A stretch of 64,000 nt of DNA from Hominiventricola aquisgranensis. GTDB taxonomy: Bacteria; Bacillota; Clostridia; Lachnospirales; Lachnospiraceae. Shown one piece after another: positions 25,148-34,172 of this stretch (position 1 is the first letter of the stretch; the number at the start of each line of letters is the position of its first letter). The DNA lies in contig NZ_JBBMFC010000005.1 of assembly GCF_040096225.1 (NCBI RefSeq), positions 62,001-126,000 of the forward strand. The letters are read 5' to 3'. Below the pieces are notes generated by a model. That model was not told the DNA's origin. It saw nothing but the letters and a program-made list of their open reading frames with translations, and searched no databases. A program made the position numbers and the translations under genes.

Positions 25148-26455
25148 TTACTCCTCTCTGCCCGTCTTCTTCCACACCAGACGGGTCATCTCGCCCAGAT
25201 AGGATAACGAACCGAATGCCACAATGGCATCCTCTTTTTCTGCTTTCTCATATGCCAGATCCACAGCTGCCGCAAGGCTTTCTGCAGCCTGCACATGAGA
25301 GTTGTATTTCTTCACCGTATTGGCCAGCTCTTCTGCCGGCAACGCCCTCGGATTGTCTGGTGTCATAACTGTGATCACCTCTGCTGCCAGCGATACTGTC
25401 TGCCGGACCACCTCTTCATATTCCTTATCTGCCAGCACACCCATGATAAAGATCAGCCTCTTGCCCGGCAGATCCCGCTCTACACTTTCACGGAATACCC
25501 TTGCTGCATCCCGGTTGTGGGCGCCATCCACGATAAACAACGGATCTCTGGCAATGGCACTGAACCGTCCCAGCCAGACTGTCTTCTTCATACCGGCTTT
25601 CAGTGCTTCCTCAGATATCTCATAGCCTTTTCTCTTCAGCTCATCCAGCACTTCCAGTGCCAGTGCCCCGTTCAGAAACTGATATTCTCCTGCAAGGGCG
25701 ATCTCCACCTGCGCATGTTCTTTGTAACTGAAGATCTGACCTTCCAGTCCACGCTTCTCAATCTTTATCTTCTCTGGCTCTACACAGATCAGTTCACAGC
25801 CTTCCTGCTCTGCTTTTTTCCGAACAGACACAGCTGCTTCCGGCTGCTGACTTGCACTGACCACTGTACATCCAGGCTTTATGATCCCTGCCTTATGCTC
25901 AGCAATCTCTCCCAGCGTATTCCCAAGGAATCCCATATGATCCATACTGATGGATGCCAGTACAGCCACCTTCGTATTCCTGATCACATTTGTCGCATCC
26001 AGCCTGCCACCCATGCCGACTTCCAGTACCACCAGATCACAGTTCTGTTCCAGAAAATAAAGAAATGCAATGGCAGTCTCCATCTCGAACATGGTCGGAT
26101 GCTGTCTGCCTTCTGCCAGAAGCTGGTCTCCTGCAGCCTTCACCTTCTCTGTCAGCCGGATCAGATCTTCTCTGGAAATATAGGATTCATTAACCTGGAT
26201 CCGTTCCCGGTAACTGAAGATTGTTGGCGAAATATATCTTCCTACTTTATATCCTGCTTCCTTCAGAACCGTCGATACATAAGCCAGCACGGAACCCTTC
26301 CCATTGGTTCCTGCAATATGCACAAAAGTCAACTGATCCTGCGGATTTCCAAGCAGGCTCAACAGATTCCGGATCGGTTCTACACTGAATTCACCAGAAT
26401 ACTGATTGCAGTCTGCAAGATATGTTTTTGCTTCTTCATATGTCATGTCTGTCAC
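25148..26455 (-). CDS. folC: Dihydrofolate/folylpolyglutamate synthase
   Basis: A 435-residue Mur-ligase-fold enzyme adding glutamates to folates. ATP-binding HIAGTNGKGSVLAYV (about 45-59), the mid-domain motifs TMFEMETAIAFLYF, LEVGMGGRLDATN and SMDHMGFLGNTL, and the C-terminal FIVDGAHN are in order. The start is a GTG at 26455; an ATG three codons later is equally possible since no ribosome site is evident. It leads a likely folC-pheA-degV-malic enzyme operon. Confidence 0.95.
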   Translation of the reverse strand: MTDMTYEEAKTYLADCNQYSGEFSVEPIRNLLSLLGNPQDQLTFVHIAGTNGKGSVLAYVSTVLKEAGYKVGRYISPTIFSYRERIQVNESYISREDLIRLTEKVKAAGDQLLAEGRQHPTMFEMETAIAFLYFLEQNCDLVVLEVGMGGRLDATNVIRNTKVAVLASISMDHMGFLGNTLGEIAEHKAGIIKPGCTVVSASQQPEAAVSVRKKAEQEGCELICVEPEKIKIEKRGLEGQIFSYKEHAQVEIALAGEYQFLNGALALEVLDELKRKGYEISEEALKAGMKKTVWLGRFSAIARDPLFIVDGAHNRDAARVFRESVERDLPGKRLIFIMGVLADKEYEEVVRQTVSLAAEVITVMTPDNPRALPAEELANTVKKYNSHVQAAESLAAAVDLAYEKAEKEDAIVAFGSLSYLGEMTRLVWKKTGREE

Positions 26456-26517
26456 ACTTTCATCTGTTTACTATCAAATAATCCAGGACCTCATTTGTAA
26501 AAGCCCGAATCATTATC

Positions 26518-26546
26518 AGTATAGTATAATCTGTCACATATTTCAA
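26518..26546 (-). promoter_or_regulatory. folC promoter
   Basis: Minus-strand -35 TTGAAA (26541-26546), 17-base spacer and TATACT (26518-26523), about 60 bases before folC. On the plus strand the same stretch holds a TATAAT (26525-26530) in front of the divergent CmpB-like gene, so the two promoters may overlap. Confidence 0.65.
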
Positions 26547-26557
26547 ATACTACGGAC

Positions 26558-26977
26558 ATGATGAAACGAAATTTTTTATTATGTGGACTCCTTGGATGGT
26601 CCCTTGAAATCTTCTGGACCGGTCTTCATTCTCTGTTTAAAAGAGACAGACAACTCATGGGCCACTCTTCCCTGTGGATGTTTCCCATCTACGGAAGTGC
26701 CGCTTTCCTGGCTCCTCTCATGCACAGACTCCAGAAGAACTGCATCTGGAAAAGAGGCCTTATCTATATGTTATGCATCTATCTGGGTGAATATATCAGT
26801 GGAAGACTGTTAAAACGCAAAGATATGTGTCCCTGGGATTACAGCGATTGCCCGCTCCAGTATCAGGGTGTGATCCGCTTTGATTTTGCACCGCTGTGGT
26901 TTCTGACAGGGCTTCTGTTTGAACGGGTGATCCTGTACAGATCAAGCAATCAAGATTCTGAATTTCCGCAAAATTAG
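26558..26977 (+). CDS. CmpB-like putative ABC transporter permease (PF06541)
   Basis: A 139-residue membrane protein with about four hydrophobic segments. The pattern GLLGWSLEIFWTG near the N-terminus and CPWDYSDCPLQYQGVIRFDFAPLWF near the C-terminus match the family annotated 'putative ABC transporter type IV / CmpB', common in Lachnospiraceae. The name is historical and transport has not been shown for most members. No ATPase lies next to it. It precedes pyrB on the same strand but is separated from it by a strong dyad. Confidence 0.75.
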   Translation: MMKRNFLLCGLLGWSLEIFWTGLHSLFKRDRQLMGHSSLWMFPIYGSAAFLAPLMHRLQKNCIWKRGLIYMLCIYLGEYISGRLLKRKDMCPWDYSDCPLQYQGVIRFDFAPLWFLTGLLFERVILYRSSNQDSEFPQN

Positions 26978-26984
26978 GTCTTGC

Positions 26985-27054
26985 TTTTTAAGATGTGATA
27001 GTGTATTCTCTTGGGTTAGGGAGATTTGAAGAATACACTCCCACATCTTAAAAA
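26985..27054. promoter_or_regulatory. Long dyad in front of pyrBI (leader hairpin or operator)
   Basis: Arms 26985-26997 and 27042-27054 (13 bp) and 27000-27009 and 27030-27039 (10 bp) are perfect inverted repeats separated by a 2x2 internal loop, with a 20-base apical loop. It ends 18 bases before the pyrB ATG. No U-tract follows, so it is not an ordinary terminator, and PyrR-box sequence was not recognised. A promoter-like TTGCTT-17-TATTCT (26981-27009) overlaps the left arm, so the dyad could act as DNA operator or as RNA leader. Confidence 0.6.
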
Positions 27055-27072
27055 CACACTTAGGAGGTATCT

Positions 27073-27993
27073 ATGAGACATCTGATGAGTCCTCTGGATT
27101 TCAGTGTCGAAGAACTGGATCAGTTATTGAATCTGGCTCATGATATTGAATTACACCCGGAGAAATACGCCCATGCCTGTGACGGCAAAAAGCTCGCCAC
27201 ACTGTTTTATGAACCGAGTACCCGTACACGTCTTAGTTTTGAAGCTGCCATGTTAAATCTTGGAGGCAGTGTTTTAGGTTTTTCTTCTGCGGCAAGCAGT
27301 TCCGCTTCCAAAGGTGAAAGTGTTTCCGATACCATTCGTATGATTTCCTGTTACGCCGATATATGTGCTATGCGTCACCCAAAGGAAGGTGCTCCGATGG
27401 TAGCAAGCATGGCTTCTTCTATTCCGGTCATCAATGCCGGCGACGGCGGTCATCAGCATCCCACGCAGACATTAACCGATCTTCTTACGATCCGTTCCTT
27501 AAAAGGACGGCTTGATCATTTTACCATTGGTCTGTGCGGAGACTTAAAATTCGGTCGTACTGTTCACTCTCTGGTACGTGCACTGTCCCGCTATGAAGGT
27601 GTAAACTTTATCTTCATCTCTCCGGAAGAATTAAAAGTACCGGATTATATTAAAGAAGATGTATTGGAAGCAAATAACATTCCATACCAGGAAGCAGAAC
27701 GTATCGAAGACGTAATGCCGGAGCTGGATGTTCTTTATATGACCCGTGTGCAGAAAGAACGTTTCTTCAACGAAGAAGACTATGTACGTCTGAAAGATTT
27801 CTACATATTGAATAACCAGAAGATGAAGCTGGCCAAAGACGATATGATCGTTATGCATCCGCTCCCAAGAGTGAATGAGATCTCTGTAGAAGTGGACAAG
27901 GATCCGCGTGCTGCTTATTTCCGTCAGGTACAGTACAGTGTCTACGCACGTATGGCTCTGATTCTCACATTGTTGGAGGTAAAAGTATGTTAA
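27073..27993 (+). CDS. pyrB: Aspartate carbamoyltransferase, catalytic chain
   Basis: A 306-residue enzyme forming carbamoyl-aspartate, the committed step of pyrimidine synthesis. The carbamoyl-phosphate site FYEPSTRTRLSFE (about 47-59), SVSDTIRMISCYADI, HPTQTLTDLLTI and MHPLPRVNEIS are intact. AGGAGG lies 6 bases before the ATG. It is followed by pyrI with a 7-base overlap, so the holoenzyme is the allosteric catalytic/regulatory type. Confidence 0.97.
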   Translation: MRHLMSPLDFSVEELDQLLNLAHDIELHPEKYAHACDGKKLATLFYEPSTRTRLSFEAAMLNLGGSVLGFSSAASSSASKGESVSDTIRMISCYADICAMRHPKEGAPMVASMASSIPVINAGDGGHQHPTQTLTDLLTIRSLKGRLDHFTIGLCGDLKFGRTVHSLVRALSRYEGVNFIFISPEELKVPDYIKEDVLEANNIPYQEAERIEDVMPELDVLYMTRVQKERFFNEEDYVRLKDFYILNNQKMKLAKDDMIVMHPLPRVNEISVEVDKDPRAAYFRQVQYSVYARMALILTLLEVKVC

Positions 27994-28430
27994 ATATTGG
28001 CGGACTTCACGAAGGCTTTGTACTTGACCATATCGAAGCCGGTAAAAGTATGGAGATTTATAAATATCTGAACCTGGACAAATTTGACTGCTGTGTAGCG
28101 ATCATTAAAAATGCACGCAGCAACAAGATGGGAAGAAAGGACATCATCAAGATTGAATGCCCGATCGACCAGATCGATCTGGATGCTCTTGGTTTTATTG
28201 ATCACAATATTACGATCAATATCATCAAAGATGATAAAATTGTGGAGAAAAAGACCTTATCTCTTCCGAAAGAGATCCACAACGTAGTCAGCTGCAAAAA
28301 CCCGAGATGTATCTCCTCTATTGAGCAGGAGCTGGAACAGGTATTTGTTCTGACAGATCCGGTAAAAGGGATCTACCGCTGCAAATACTGCGAAGAGCAG
28401 TATCACAGACATAAGAAAATTACCAAATAA
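27987..28430 (+). CDS. pyrI: Aspartate carbamoyltransferase, regulatory chain
   Basis: A 147-residue regulatory subunit binding ATP/CTP and a structural zinc. The N-terminal nucleotide domain has GFVLDHIEAGKSMEIYKYL. The C-terminal zinc site has the four cysteines in SCKNPRCISS and YRCKYCEEQY. It overlaps the pyrB end by 7 bases. A strong terminator follows the stop. Confidence 0.97.
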   Translation: MLNIGGLHEGFVLDHIEAGKSMEIYKYLNLDKFDCCVAIIKNARSNKMGRKDIIKIECPIDQIDLDALGFIDHNITINIIKDDKIVEKKTLSLPKEIHNVVSCKNPRCISSIEQELEQVFVLTDPVKGIYRCKYCEEQYHRHKKITK

Positions 28431-28438
28431 ATACTACG

Positions 28439-28475
28439 AAAGCCAGTGTCTACCTGTATGGCAGACACTGGCTTT
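28439..28475. terminator. Bidirectional terminator between pyrI and the histidine kinase gene
   Basis: A 13-bp stem AAAGCCAGTGTCT / AGACACTGGCTTT with an 11-base loop, between convergent genes. T-rich sequence follows on the plus strand (TTTATTAT) and TTTCG on the minus strand. Confidence 0.85.
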
Positions 28476-28483
28476 ATTATCAT

Positions 28484-29812
28484 CTACCCTTTCGCCAGCG
28501 GAAGTTCCATCTCAATGGTAAAGGTATTTTTCTGTGTATCAGTTCTCCACGCAAAGGTTCCTCCATGATTTTCAATGATCCTTCTGCATGTCTTAAGACC
28601 GATCTGGGTGCTCTCTATCTGGTTCTTTTGCTCAAGAACATGGTTCTTGAGCAGGATGTGCAGCATATCCTGGTGCTCGTCGATCTGAATCTGTAATGGA
28701 TACGCGGGATCTCCATATTTTTTCAGATTGGACAACAGATTGTCCATGACACGCTGCATATATTCACTGTCCACCTGAACTGCTCCTGGCAGTTCACCAA
28801 TCTGACAGTCGATCGTTCCACCCCGATCCTGCCAGTCAAAGAACTGCCCATTACACAGATCCTCTGCCATCTCCTCACAGGGAATTGTCTGCAGCTGCAG
28901 TTCTTTTTCTTCTTTTCCATAGACCAGAAAATATTCAAAGAGCCGGTCAGAGACTTTCTTGATCTGAAATGCTTTCTTTCTGCAATATTCCAGATACTTC
29001 TGAAGCTGCTCCTCATTTTCATAGCGATGCATATTAAGGAGTTCCAGATAACCGATCAGCGAAGTCAACGGTGTCCTCAGATCGTGAGACATGGCTGTCA
29101 CCAGCTCCATATTGGCCTTCTCCGCCTCCGCCTTCATCTGCTGCTCTTCCAGAAATCCATTTTTCAGTGCCGTAATTCCTTCTGCCAGACTGGTGATCTC
29201 ATCGTTTCCTTTGATTGTGATCGGATATTCCAGATTGCCTCCGCCTAATATCTTAAGTTCACTCTCCAGCCGATTGATATAACGGATCTTATGATGGATC
29301 ATCAGCAACAGCAATAACAAAAAGACGATTCCTCCGGTCACATACATGGCAGCATCTGCCCAGTACATATAATTCATATCCAGATAAACTTCCAGCTGAA
29401 CCTTTATAGGCGTTCCATCATAAAGATTGACTGTATAATACATGGATTCATATTCCGTATCTACTTCATAAGGCTCATCCCCGGAGTTCGCCATAAATGG
29501 TCCCAGCAGCTCGTCAATATCCCGGTAAAAGGTCACATACACATTTTTCTGTTTCCGGACCCAGTTTACCAGCTGCTTAATATTATCCTCTGTCACCTGC
29601 TCTTCCTGCACATAATCCTGCAGGCTCTGCAGCATATCTGTTATATCCTGCTCATATTTTTCATCGGAATATACCACATTATAGATCCAGTCGACAGCAA
29701 TATTCCGTGCAAGATTCGCGGCGGCGATCGCAATTAGCAACGCTGCCGCACACATACCAAGCAGTTCCAGCGTCAGTCGGTTTTTCCAGATATTTTTCTT
29801 CTTAGTTGACAC
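28484..29812 (-). CDS. Membrane sensor histidine kinase
   Basis: A 442-residue two-component kinase. Transmembrane helices at about 14-36 and 155-174 enclose an extracellular sensor domain of roughly 120 residues. A HAMP linker (about 175-228) and the phosphoacceptor motif MSHDLRTPLTSL with His243 follow. The ATPase domain has N-box MDNLLSNLKKYG and LKTCRRIIENHGGTF; the last part is somewhat degenerate compared with classic G1/G2 boxes. It starts at a GTG (29812) inside the response-regulator end (11-base overlap), preceded by AAGGGG. The signal is unknown. Confidence 0.92.
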   Translation of the reverse strand: MSTKKKNIWKNRLTLELLGMCAAALLIAIAAANLARNIAVDWIYNVVYSDEKYEQDITDMLQSLQDYVQEEQVTEDNIKQLVNWVRKQKNVYVTFYRDIDELLGPFMANSGDEPYEVDTEYESMYYTVNLYDGTPIKVQLEVYLDMNYMYWADAAMYVTGGIVFLLLLLLMIHHKIRYINRLESELKILGGGNLEYPITIKGNDEITSLAEGITALKNGFLEEQQMKAEAEKANMELVTAMSHDLRTPLTSLIGYLELLNMHRYENEEQLQKYLEYCRKKAFQIKKVSDRLFEYFLVYGKEEKELQLQTIPCEEMAEDLCNGQFFDWQDRGGTIDCQIGELPGAVQVDSEYMQRVMDNLLSNLKKYGDPAYPLQIQIDEHQDMLHILLKNHVLEQKNQIESTQIGLKTCRRIIENHGGTFAWRTDTQKNTFTIEMELPLAKG

Positions 29813-30488
29813 AGTAACCCCTTCCCCAGATATTCTGGATATAAGATTCTCCCTTCTTCTCCAGCTTCCGGCGGATGTTACGGATATGCACCATCACCGT
29901 ATTACCGGAATTAGGCAAAAATTCTTCCTTCCATACCAGTTCATAGATCTCTTTGACGGAAAATACTTTTCTCGGATGAGAGATCAGCAGAAGAAGGATC
30001 TGATATTCCATCTCCGTGAGAGCGATCTTCTCTCCCGCCGTCTGCACCGTCTGCAGATCCGGATCAATCGTAATATCCCGATAACACACCAGCTCTTCTT
30101 CCTTCTCTTCCTGCTTCTGATACACTTTATAGCGGCGGATCAGCGCTTTCACTCTGGACAACAGTTCCATATAAGAAAATGGCTTTACCAGATAGTCATC
30201 GCCTCCTGCAGAAAAACCAAGTACTTTATCATGTTCTCCTGATTTTGCAGTCAGAAACAGGATAGGCACATTATTTTTCTCACGAATCTTCGTACATGCA
30301 GCGATTCCCGATTCTCCGGGCATCATAATATCAAGGATCACCAGATCCTTTCCAGACGCTTTTTCTACTGCTTCCTGCGCATTACAGGCTTCTGTAATCT
30401 CATAGCCCTCACTGGACAGCATCATCTGCAGCACTTCCCGGATCTCCGGTTCATCATCAACCACAAGAATTTTCTGTTTTTCTGCCAT
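29802..30488 (-). CDS. OmpR/PhoB-family response regulator
   Basis: A 228-residue regulator. The receiver domain (1-120) has the acidic pair Asp11/Asp12, phosphorylatable Asp53 in VILDIMMPGESG, FLTAKSG and the Lys in DDYLVKPFSY. The C-terminal winged helix (about 130-226) has LTEMEYQILLLLISHPRKVFS and VHIRNIRRKLE. It is the first gene of the pair and overlaps the kinase by 11 bases, so the two are co-translated. Confidence 0.95.
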   Translation of the reverse strand: MAEKQKILVVDDEPEIREVLQMMLSSEGYEITEACNAQEAVEKASGKDLVILDIMMPGESGIAACTKIREKNNVPILFLTAKSGEHDKVLGFSAGGDDYLVKPFSYMELLSRVKALIRRYKVYQKQEEKEEELVCYRDITIDPDLQTVQTAGEKIALTEMEYQILLLLISHPRKVFSVKEIYELVWKEEFLPNSGNTVMVHIRNIRRKLEKKGESYIQNIWGRGYCVN

Positions 30489-30583
30489 CTGTGCACGCTC
30501 CTCTCCTCATATTTTCTCCAGTGTAACATGTATCTCACCTGCAAATAAAGACCTTTGAAACATAATTAAGATTAATTAAGAAA

Positions 30584-30611
30584 ATGGAGCATCAGACTTC
30601 TGATGCTCCAT
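30584..30611 (-). terminator. galK terminator overlapping the last codons
   Basis: A stem of 13 bp (AATGGAGCATCAGA / TCTGATGCTCCATT around a tiny loop) followed on the minus strand by TTTTCTTAATT. The galK TGA stop lies within the stem, so the last codons are part of the terminator. Confidence 0.8.
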
Positions 30612-31758
30612 TGCCGGTCTCCATAATGTAGAACTCAGCAGTTCTGCCAGTTCTCTCTTTATAATGTGATCCTACCCTGGACACAAATTCATTCACTGCA
30701 TCGTTCTCCACAATACTGATGGTACAACCTCCAAATCCAGCTCCCATCATACGGGATCCCAGGACTCCCTCGATCTCCCAGGCTTCCTCCACCAGAATAT
30801 CCAGCTCCTCACAGGACACTTCAAAATCCTCTTTCAATGATAGATGAGACGCATTCATCAACTGTCCGAATTCCCGGATATCTCCTTTATTCAATGCTTC
30901 TACCGCCTGGATCGTCCGCTGATTCTCTGTCACTGCATGTCTGGCCCTCCGCAGACACACCGGACGGCGAATCATCTCCTGCACCTGTTCAAACACATCT
31001 GCGGTCAGCTCACTTAAATTCTGAATGGCGATCACCGTCTGCAGATCATGAAGAGCTTCCTGACACTGTGCCTGCCGTTCCTGATAGCGTTCATCCACCG
31101 CAAGACGCGCTTTCTGACTGTTTGTTACAATAATCTTCTGATGCGGCAGCTCCAGCGGTGCATATTCATAAGAAAGATCACTGGTATCCAGCAGGATCGC
31201 ATGATCCTTCTTACCCATGGCAATGGCAAAAGGATCCATAATCCCACTGCTCATGCCAATATATTCATTCTCTGCAAGTCTCGCAAACAATGCCAGATCG
31301 ATCATGCTCAGATCTTTGATCTCCATCAGGTCTCTGATGATCAGTCCGGTCACCACTTCCAACGAAGCAGAAGAGCCAATCCCCAGACCTTTTGGAATAT
31401 CTCCATAATACAGCAGATCCATTCCGCAGGCCACTGGCACCCCTTTCTTCATCAATGTACAGATCATTCCCTTTGGATAATTGGCCCATCCATGTTCCCT
31501 CTTCCAGTCCAGCTCCCACACGGGCAGCTCCAGGACTCCCTGATCCGGATAATTCAGAGAACAAAAACGAAACCGGTTGTCTGTCCTTTTTCTTACAAGT
31601 GCATAGGTTCCCATGGTGATCGCACAGGGAAATACATGACCTCCATTATAATCGGTATGTTCCCCGATCAGATTTACCCGGCCGGGTGCAAAAAAGATGC
31701 CCGTCACTGCACCGTCCCCATAAATCTGTTGAAATTTGTCCACAAGTTGTTGTTTCAT
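30592..31758 (-). CDS. galK: Galactokinase
   Basis: A 388-residue GHMP kinase phosphorylating galactose at C1. The signature GRVNLIGEHTDYNGGHVFPC (about 26-45), the ATP loop KGLGIGSSASLEV and the C-terminal MMGAGFGGCTISIV are intact. GAGGAG lies before the ATG. No galT, galE or transporter lies beside it, so the rest of the Leloir pathway must be encoded elsewhere. Its own promoter and a terminator bound it as a single-gene unit. Confidence 0.97.
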   Translation of the reverse strand: MKQQLVDKFQQIYGDGAVTGIFFAPGRVNLIGEHTDYNGGHVFPCAITMGTYALVRKRTDNRFRFCSLNYPDQGVLELPVWELDWKREHGWANYPKGMICTLMKKGVPVACGMDLLYYGDIPKGLGIGSSASLEVVTGLIIRDLMEIKDLSMIDLALFARLAENEYIGMSSGIMDPFAIAMGKKDHAILLDTSDLSYEYAPLELPHQKIIVTNSQKARLAVDERYQERQAQCQEALHDLQTVIAIQNLSELTADVFEQVQEMIRRPVCLRRARHAVTENQRTIQAVEALNKGDIREFGQLMNASHLSLKEDFEVSCEELDILVEEAWEIEGVLGSRMMGAGFGGCTISIVENDAVNEFVSRVGSHYKERTGRTAEFYIMETGNGASEV

Positions 31759-31794
31759 TGCACTCTCCTCACCGCTTGTTTTGTCTATGGGCGT

Positions 31795-31823
31795 ATCATA
31801 TCATATTTTGTCACTTTTGTTAA
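31795..31823 (-). promoter_or_regulatory. galK promoter
   Basis: Minus-strand TTAACA (31818-31823), 17-base spacer, TATGAT (31795-31800), about 45 bases before the galK start. It lies back to back with the uppP promoter. Confidence 0.6.
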
Positions 31824-31836
31824 TATGCCCATCGCA

Positions 31837-31864
31837 TTGACTTTTTCATCTTAGGTGATACAAT
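31837..31864 (+). promoter_or_regulatory. uppP promoter
   Basis: TTGACT (31837-31842), 16-base spacer and TACAAT (31859-31864), 33 bases before the uppP ATG. Confidence 0.7.
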
Positions 31865-31897
31865 GGAAAAAAATATTTTATTAAGGAGTATTCTCAT

Positions 31898-32716
31898 ATG
31901 TTAGAATTTTTAAAAGTAATTCTTCTGGGAATCGTTGAGGGAATCACAGAGTGGCTCCCCATCTCCAGTACCGGACACATGATTCTTGTGGAACAGTTTG
32001 TAAAACTGAATGTTACAGACGAATTTCTGGAAATGTTCCGTGTTGTGATCCAGCTTGGTGCGATCCTGGCAGTCGTCGTTCTCTATTTTCCGAAGCTGTG
32101 GCCATTCTGCAGCCCGAGAGACGGATGGATCAAAAAGGATACCTGGATCCTCTGGTTCAAGGTGCTGGTAGCCGCACTGCCTGCAGCCATCATCGGACTT
32201 CCTTTTGATGATCTGCTGGATAAACTGTTTTACAATTACCAGACAGTAGCTGTCACTTTGATCCTCTACGGTGTTCTGTTCATAGTCGTTGAAAACTATA
32301 ACAAGAATCGTCGTCCGCGAACCAGGAAGCTGGAAGCACTTCCCTGGTCCACCGCTTTATTGATCGGTGTCTTTCAGATACTTGCCCTGATTCCTGGCAC
32401 TTCCAGATCCGGTTCCACGATTCTCGGTGCGATCCTGCTTGGCTGCTCCCGTTCTGTAGCTGCTGAGTTCAGCTTTTTCCTTTCCATTCCGGTCATGTTC
32501 GGAGCCAGCCTTTTAAAACTGTTGAAATTCGGACTTCACTTTACCGGATCCGAAGCAGCGATCCTTCTTGTCGGCATGGTAACCGCCTTCGTAGTATCCA
32601 TTCTGGCAATCAAATTCCTGATGGGATACATCAAGAAAAATAACTTCAAACCGTTCGGATATTACCGGATCGCTCTTGGAGTTCTTGTTCTTGCATACTT
32701 CATTTTCCTCGGCTGA
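31898..32716 (+). CDS. uppP: Undecaprenyl-diphosphatase
   Basis: A 272-residue membrane enzyme of the BacA/UppP family, recycling the C55 lipid carrier for wall synthesis and giving bacitracin resistance. Motifs GIVEGITEWLPISSTGHMIL (about 13-32) and IPGTSRSGSTILGAILLG (about 165-182) carry the catalytic Glu and Arg/Ser residues. About eight hydrophobic segments are visible. AAGGAG precedes the ATG, and it has its own promoter and terminator. Confidence 0.97.
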   Translation: MLEFLKVILLGIVEGITEWLPISSTGHMILVEQFVKLNVTDEFLEMFRVVIQLGAILAVVVLYFPKLWPFCSPRDGWIKKDTWILWFKVLVAALPAAIIGLPFDDLLDKLFYNYQTVAVTLILYGVLFIVVENYNKNRRPRTRKLEALPWSTALLIGVFQILALIPGTSRSGSTILGAILLGCSRSVAAEFSFFLSIPVMFGASLLKLLKFGLHFTGSEAAILLVGMVTAFVVSILAIKFLMGYIKKNNFKPFGYYRIALGVLVLAYFIFLG

Positions 32717-32745
32717 TGCCGTCCATAGTACATACAATGGAACCT

Positions 32746-32772
32746 AAGAGCCGCAAACAGCGGCTCTTTTTT
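32746..32772 (+). terminator. uppP terminator
   Basis: AAGAGCCGC / GCGGCTCTT with a 5-base loop, followed by TTTTTAT, 30 bases after the uppP stop. Confidence 0.9.
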
Positions 32773-32801
32773 ATATCACAAACACATAGGAGAGACCTCA
32801 C

Positions 32802-34115
32802 ATGTACAAAGAAATAGCAAAACTTATTTTATACCGCGACCTTGGCGAGGACAGCATTTTGTTGAAGCTGGGTGGAATCTTTGAAGATTTTGAACTGAAC
32901 CGGGCCGGAAAGGCAGAACTGACCAAACGAATCTATGAACAGATGAAAGCGCTCTTAGACCTGTCCACCAAATATGGATTTGACAAGAACCTGTGGCACA
33001 ACTATCTGACCTTTATCCTTCTGACCAACGAAAACTCTTTCAGCATGACCAGTGAAAAAGTCGGTGCCAACGATGGAACTGTCAACCATTTTGCAAAAGC
33101 AGATTTTGCCGTATTTAAGAAGCTGTTTGATTTTGATTTCGGACCGATTGAAGAGGCTCTTGGTATCGATTGCTTCACTACTGTATGCAACTACAAAGCG
33201 ATCCAGAAAAAAGAGCATATGTACAACCGGAATGTAAGTGAAAAAGTGCAGGCTGTCAGTCAGCAGATTGAGAACGCTGCCAACGAAGAAGACATTTTCC
33301 GCATCATCACTGATTTTTATGAGGCATATGGCGTTGGTATGTTCGGTCTGAACCGGGCTTTCCGTATCCGTCATCTGGACAATGACGTAGAATTTATCCC
33401 CATCAATAACACCGAGCGTGTGATGCTTGATGATCTGATCGGTTATGAGATCCAGAAGAAGAAACTAGTAGATAATACCGAAGCATTTATCAAAGGGCTG
33501 CCTGCCAACAACGTGCTGCTGTGCGGTGACGCCGGTACCGGTAAATCCACCAGCATCAAAGCCCTGCTCAACGAATATTACGATCAGGGTCTGCGTATGA
33601 TCGAGATCTACAAGCATCAGTTTCAGGATCTGTCCAATATCATCAGTCAGATCAAAAACCGGAACTATCGCTTTATCATCTACATGGACGACCTTTCTTT
33701 CGAGGAATTTGAGATTGAGTACAAATTCCTCAAAGCAGTCATCGAAGGCGGTATGGAGACCCGCCCGGACAACGTGCTGATCTATGCCACCTCCAACCGC
33801 CGTCACCTGATCAAGGAGACATGGAATGACAGAGATGACATGGAGACCGATAACGGCATGCACCGTTCCGATACCATGCAGGAGAAGCTTTCCCTGGTTG
33901 CCCGCTTCGGTGTAACCATCTACTATGGAAAGCCAACCCCGAAAGAGTTCTTTACCATCGTCAAAGAACTCCGGAAACGCTACCCGGAGATCACCATGAG
34001 CGACGAAGAGCTCTGCGCAGAAGCCAATAAATGGGAACTGAGCCACGGTGGTGTCTCTGGAAGAACTGCACAGCAGTTTATCAATTATATTGCCGGAAAA
34101 TCTGCGGAGAAATAA
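32802..34115 (+). CDS. DUF815-family AAA ATPase
   Basis: A 437-residue cytosolic ATPase of the DUF815 family. Walker A GDAGTGKSTSIKAL (about 242-255) and Walker B FIIYMDDLSFEEFE (about 285-298), then LIYATSNRRHLIKE and the Arg-finger region DTMQEKLSLVARFG. The N-terminal 220 residues are helical and specific to the family. The biological role of DUF815 proteins is not established. A ribosome site GGAGAG lies upstream; the gene is a single unit between two terminators. Confidence 0.85.
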   Translation: MYKEIAKLILYRDLGEDSILLKLGGIFEDFELNRAGKAELTKRIYEQMKALLDLSTKYGFDKNLWHNYLTFILLTNENSFSMTSEKVGANDGTVNHFAKADFAVFKKLFDFDFGPIEEALGIDCFTTVCNYKAIQKKEHMYNRNVSEKVQAVSQQIENAANEEDIFRIITDFYEAYGVGMFGLNRAFRIRHLDNDVEFIPINNTERVMLDDLIGYEIQKKKLVDNTEAFIKGLPANNVLLCGDAGTGKSTSIKALLNEYYDQGLRMIEIYKHQFQDLSNIISQIKNRNYRFIIYMDDLSFEEFEIEYKFLKAVIEGGMETRPDNVLIYATSNRRHLIKETWNDRDDMETDNGMHRSDTMQEKLSLVARFGVTIYYGKPTPKEFFTIVKELRKRYPEITMSDEELCAEANKWELSHGGVSGRTAQQFINYIAGKSAEK

Positions 34116-34172
34116 TTCCTTTTTCTATATGTCCTCTGACAGCGGCAGATGAGTAATGCTCGTATGAAGATC

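Noticed and set aside
26985..27054. PyrR-type attenuator in front of pyrB
   Set aside because: No PyrR-binding loop consensus and no terminator T-tract were found; the dyad is different in design.
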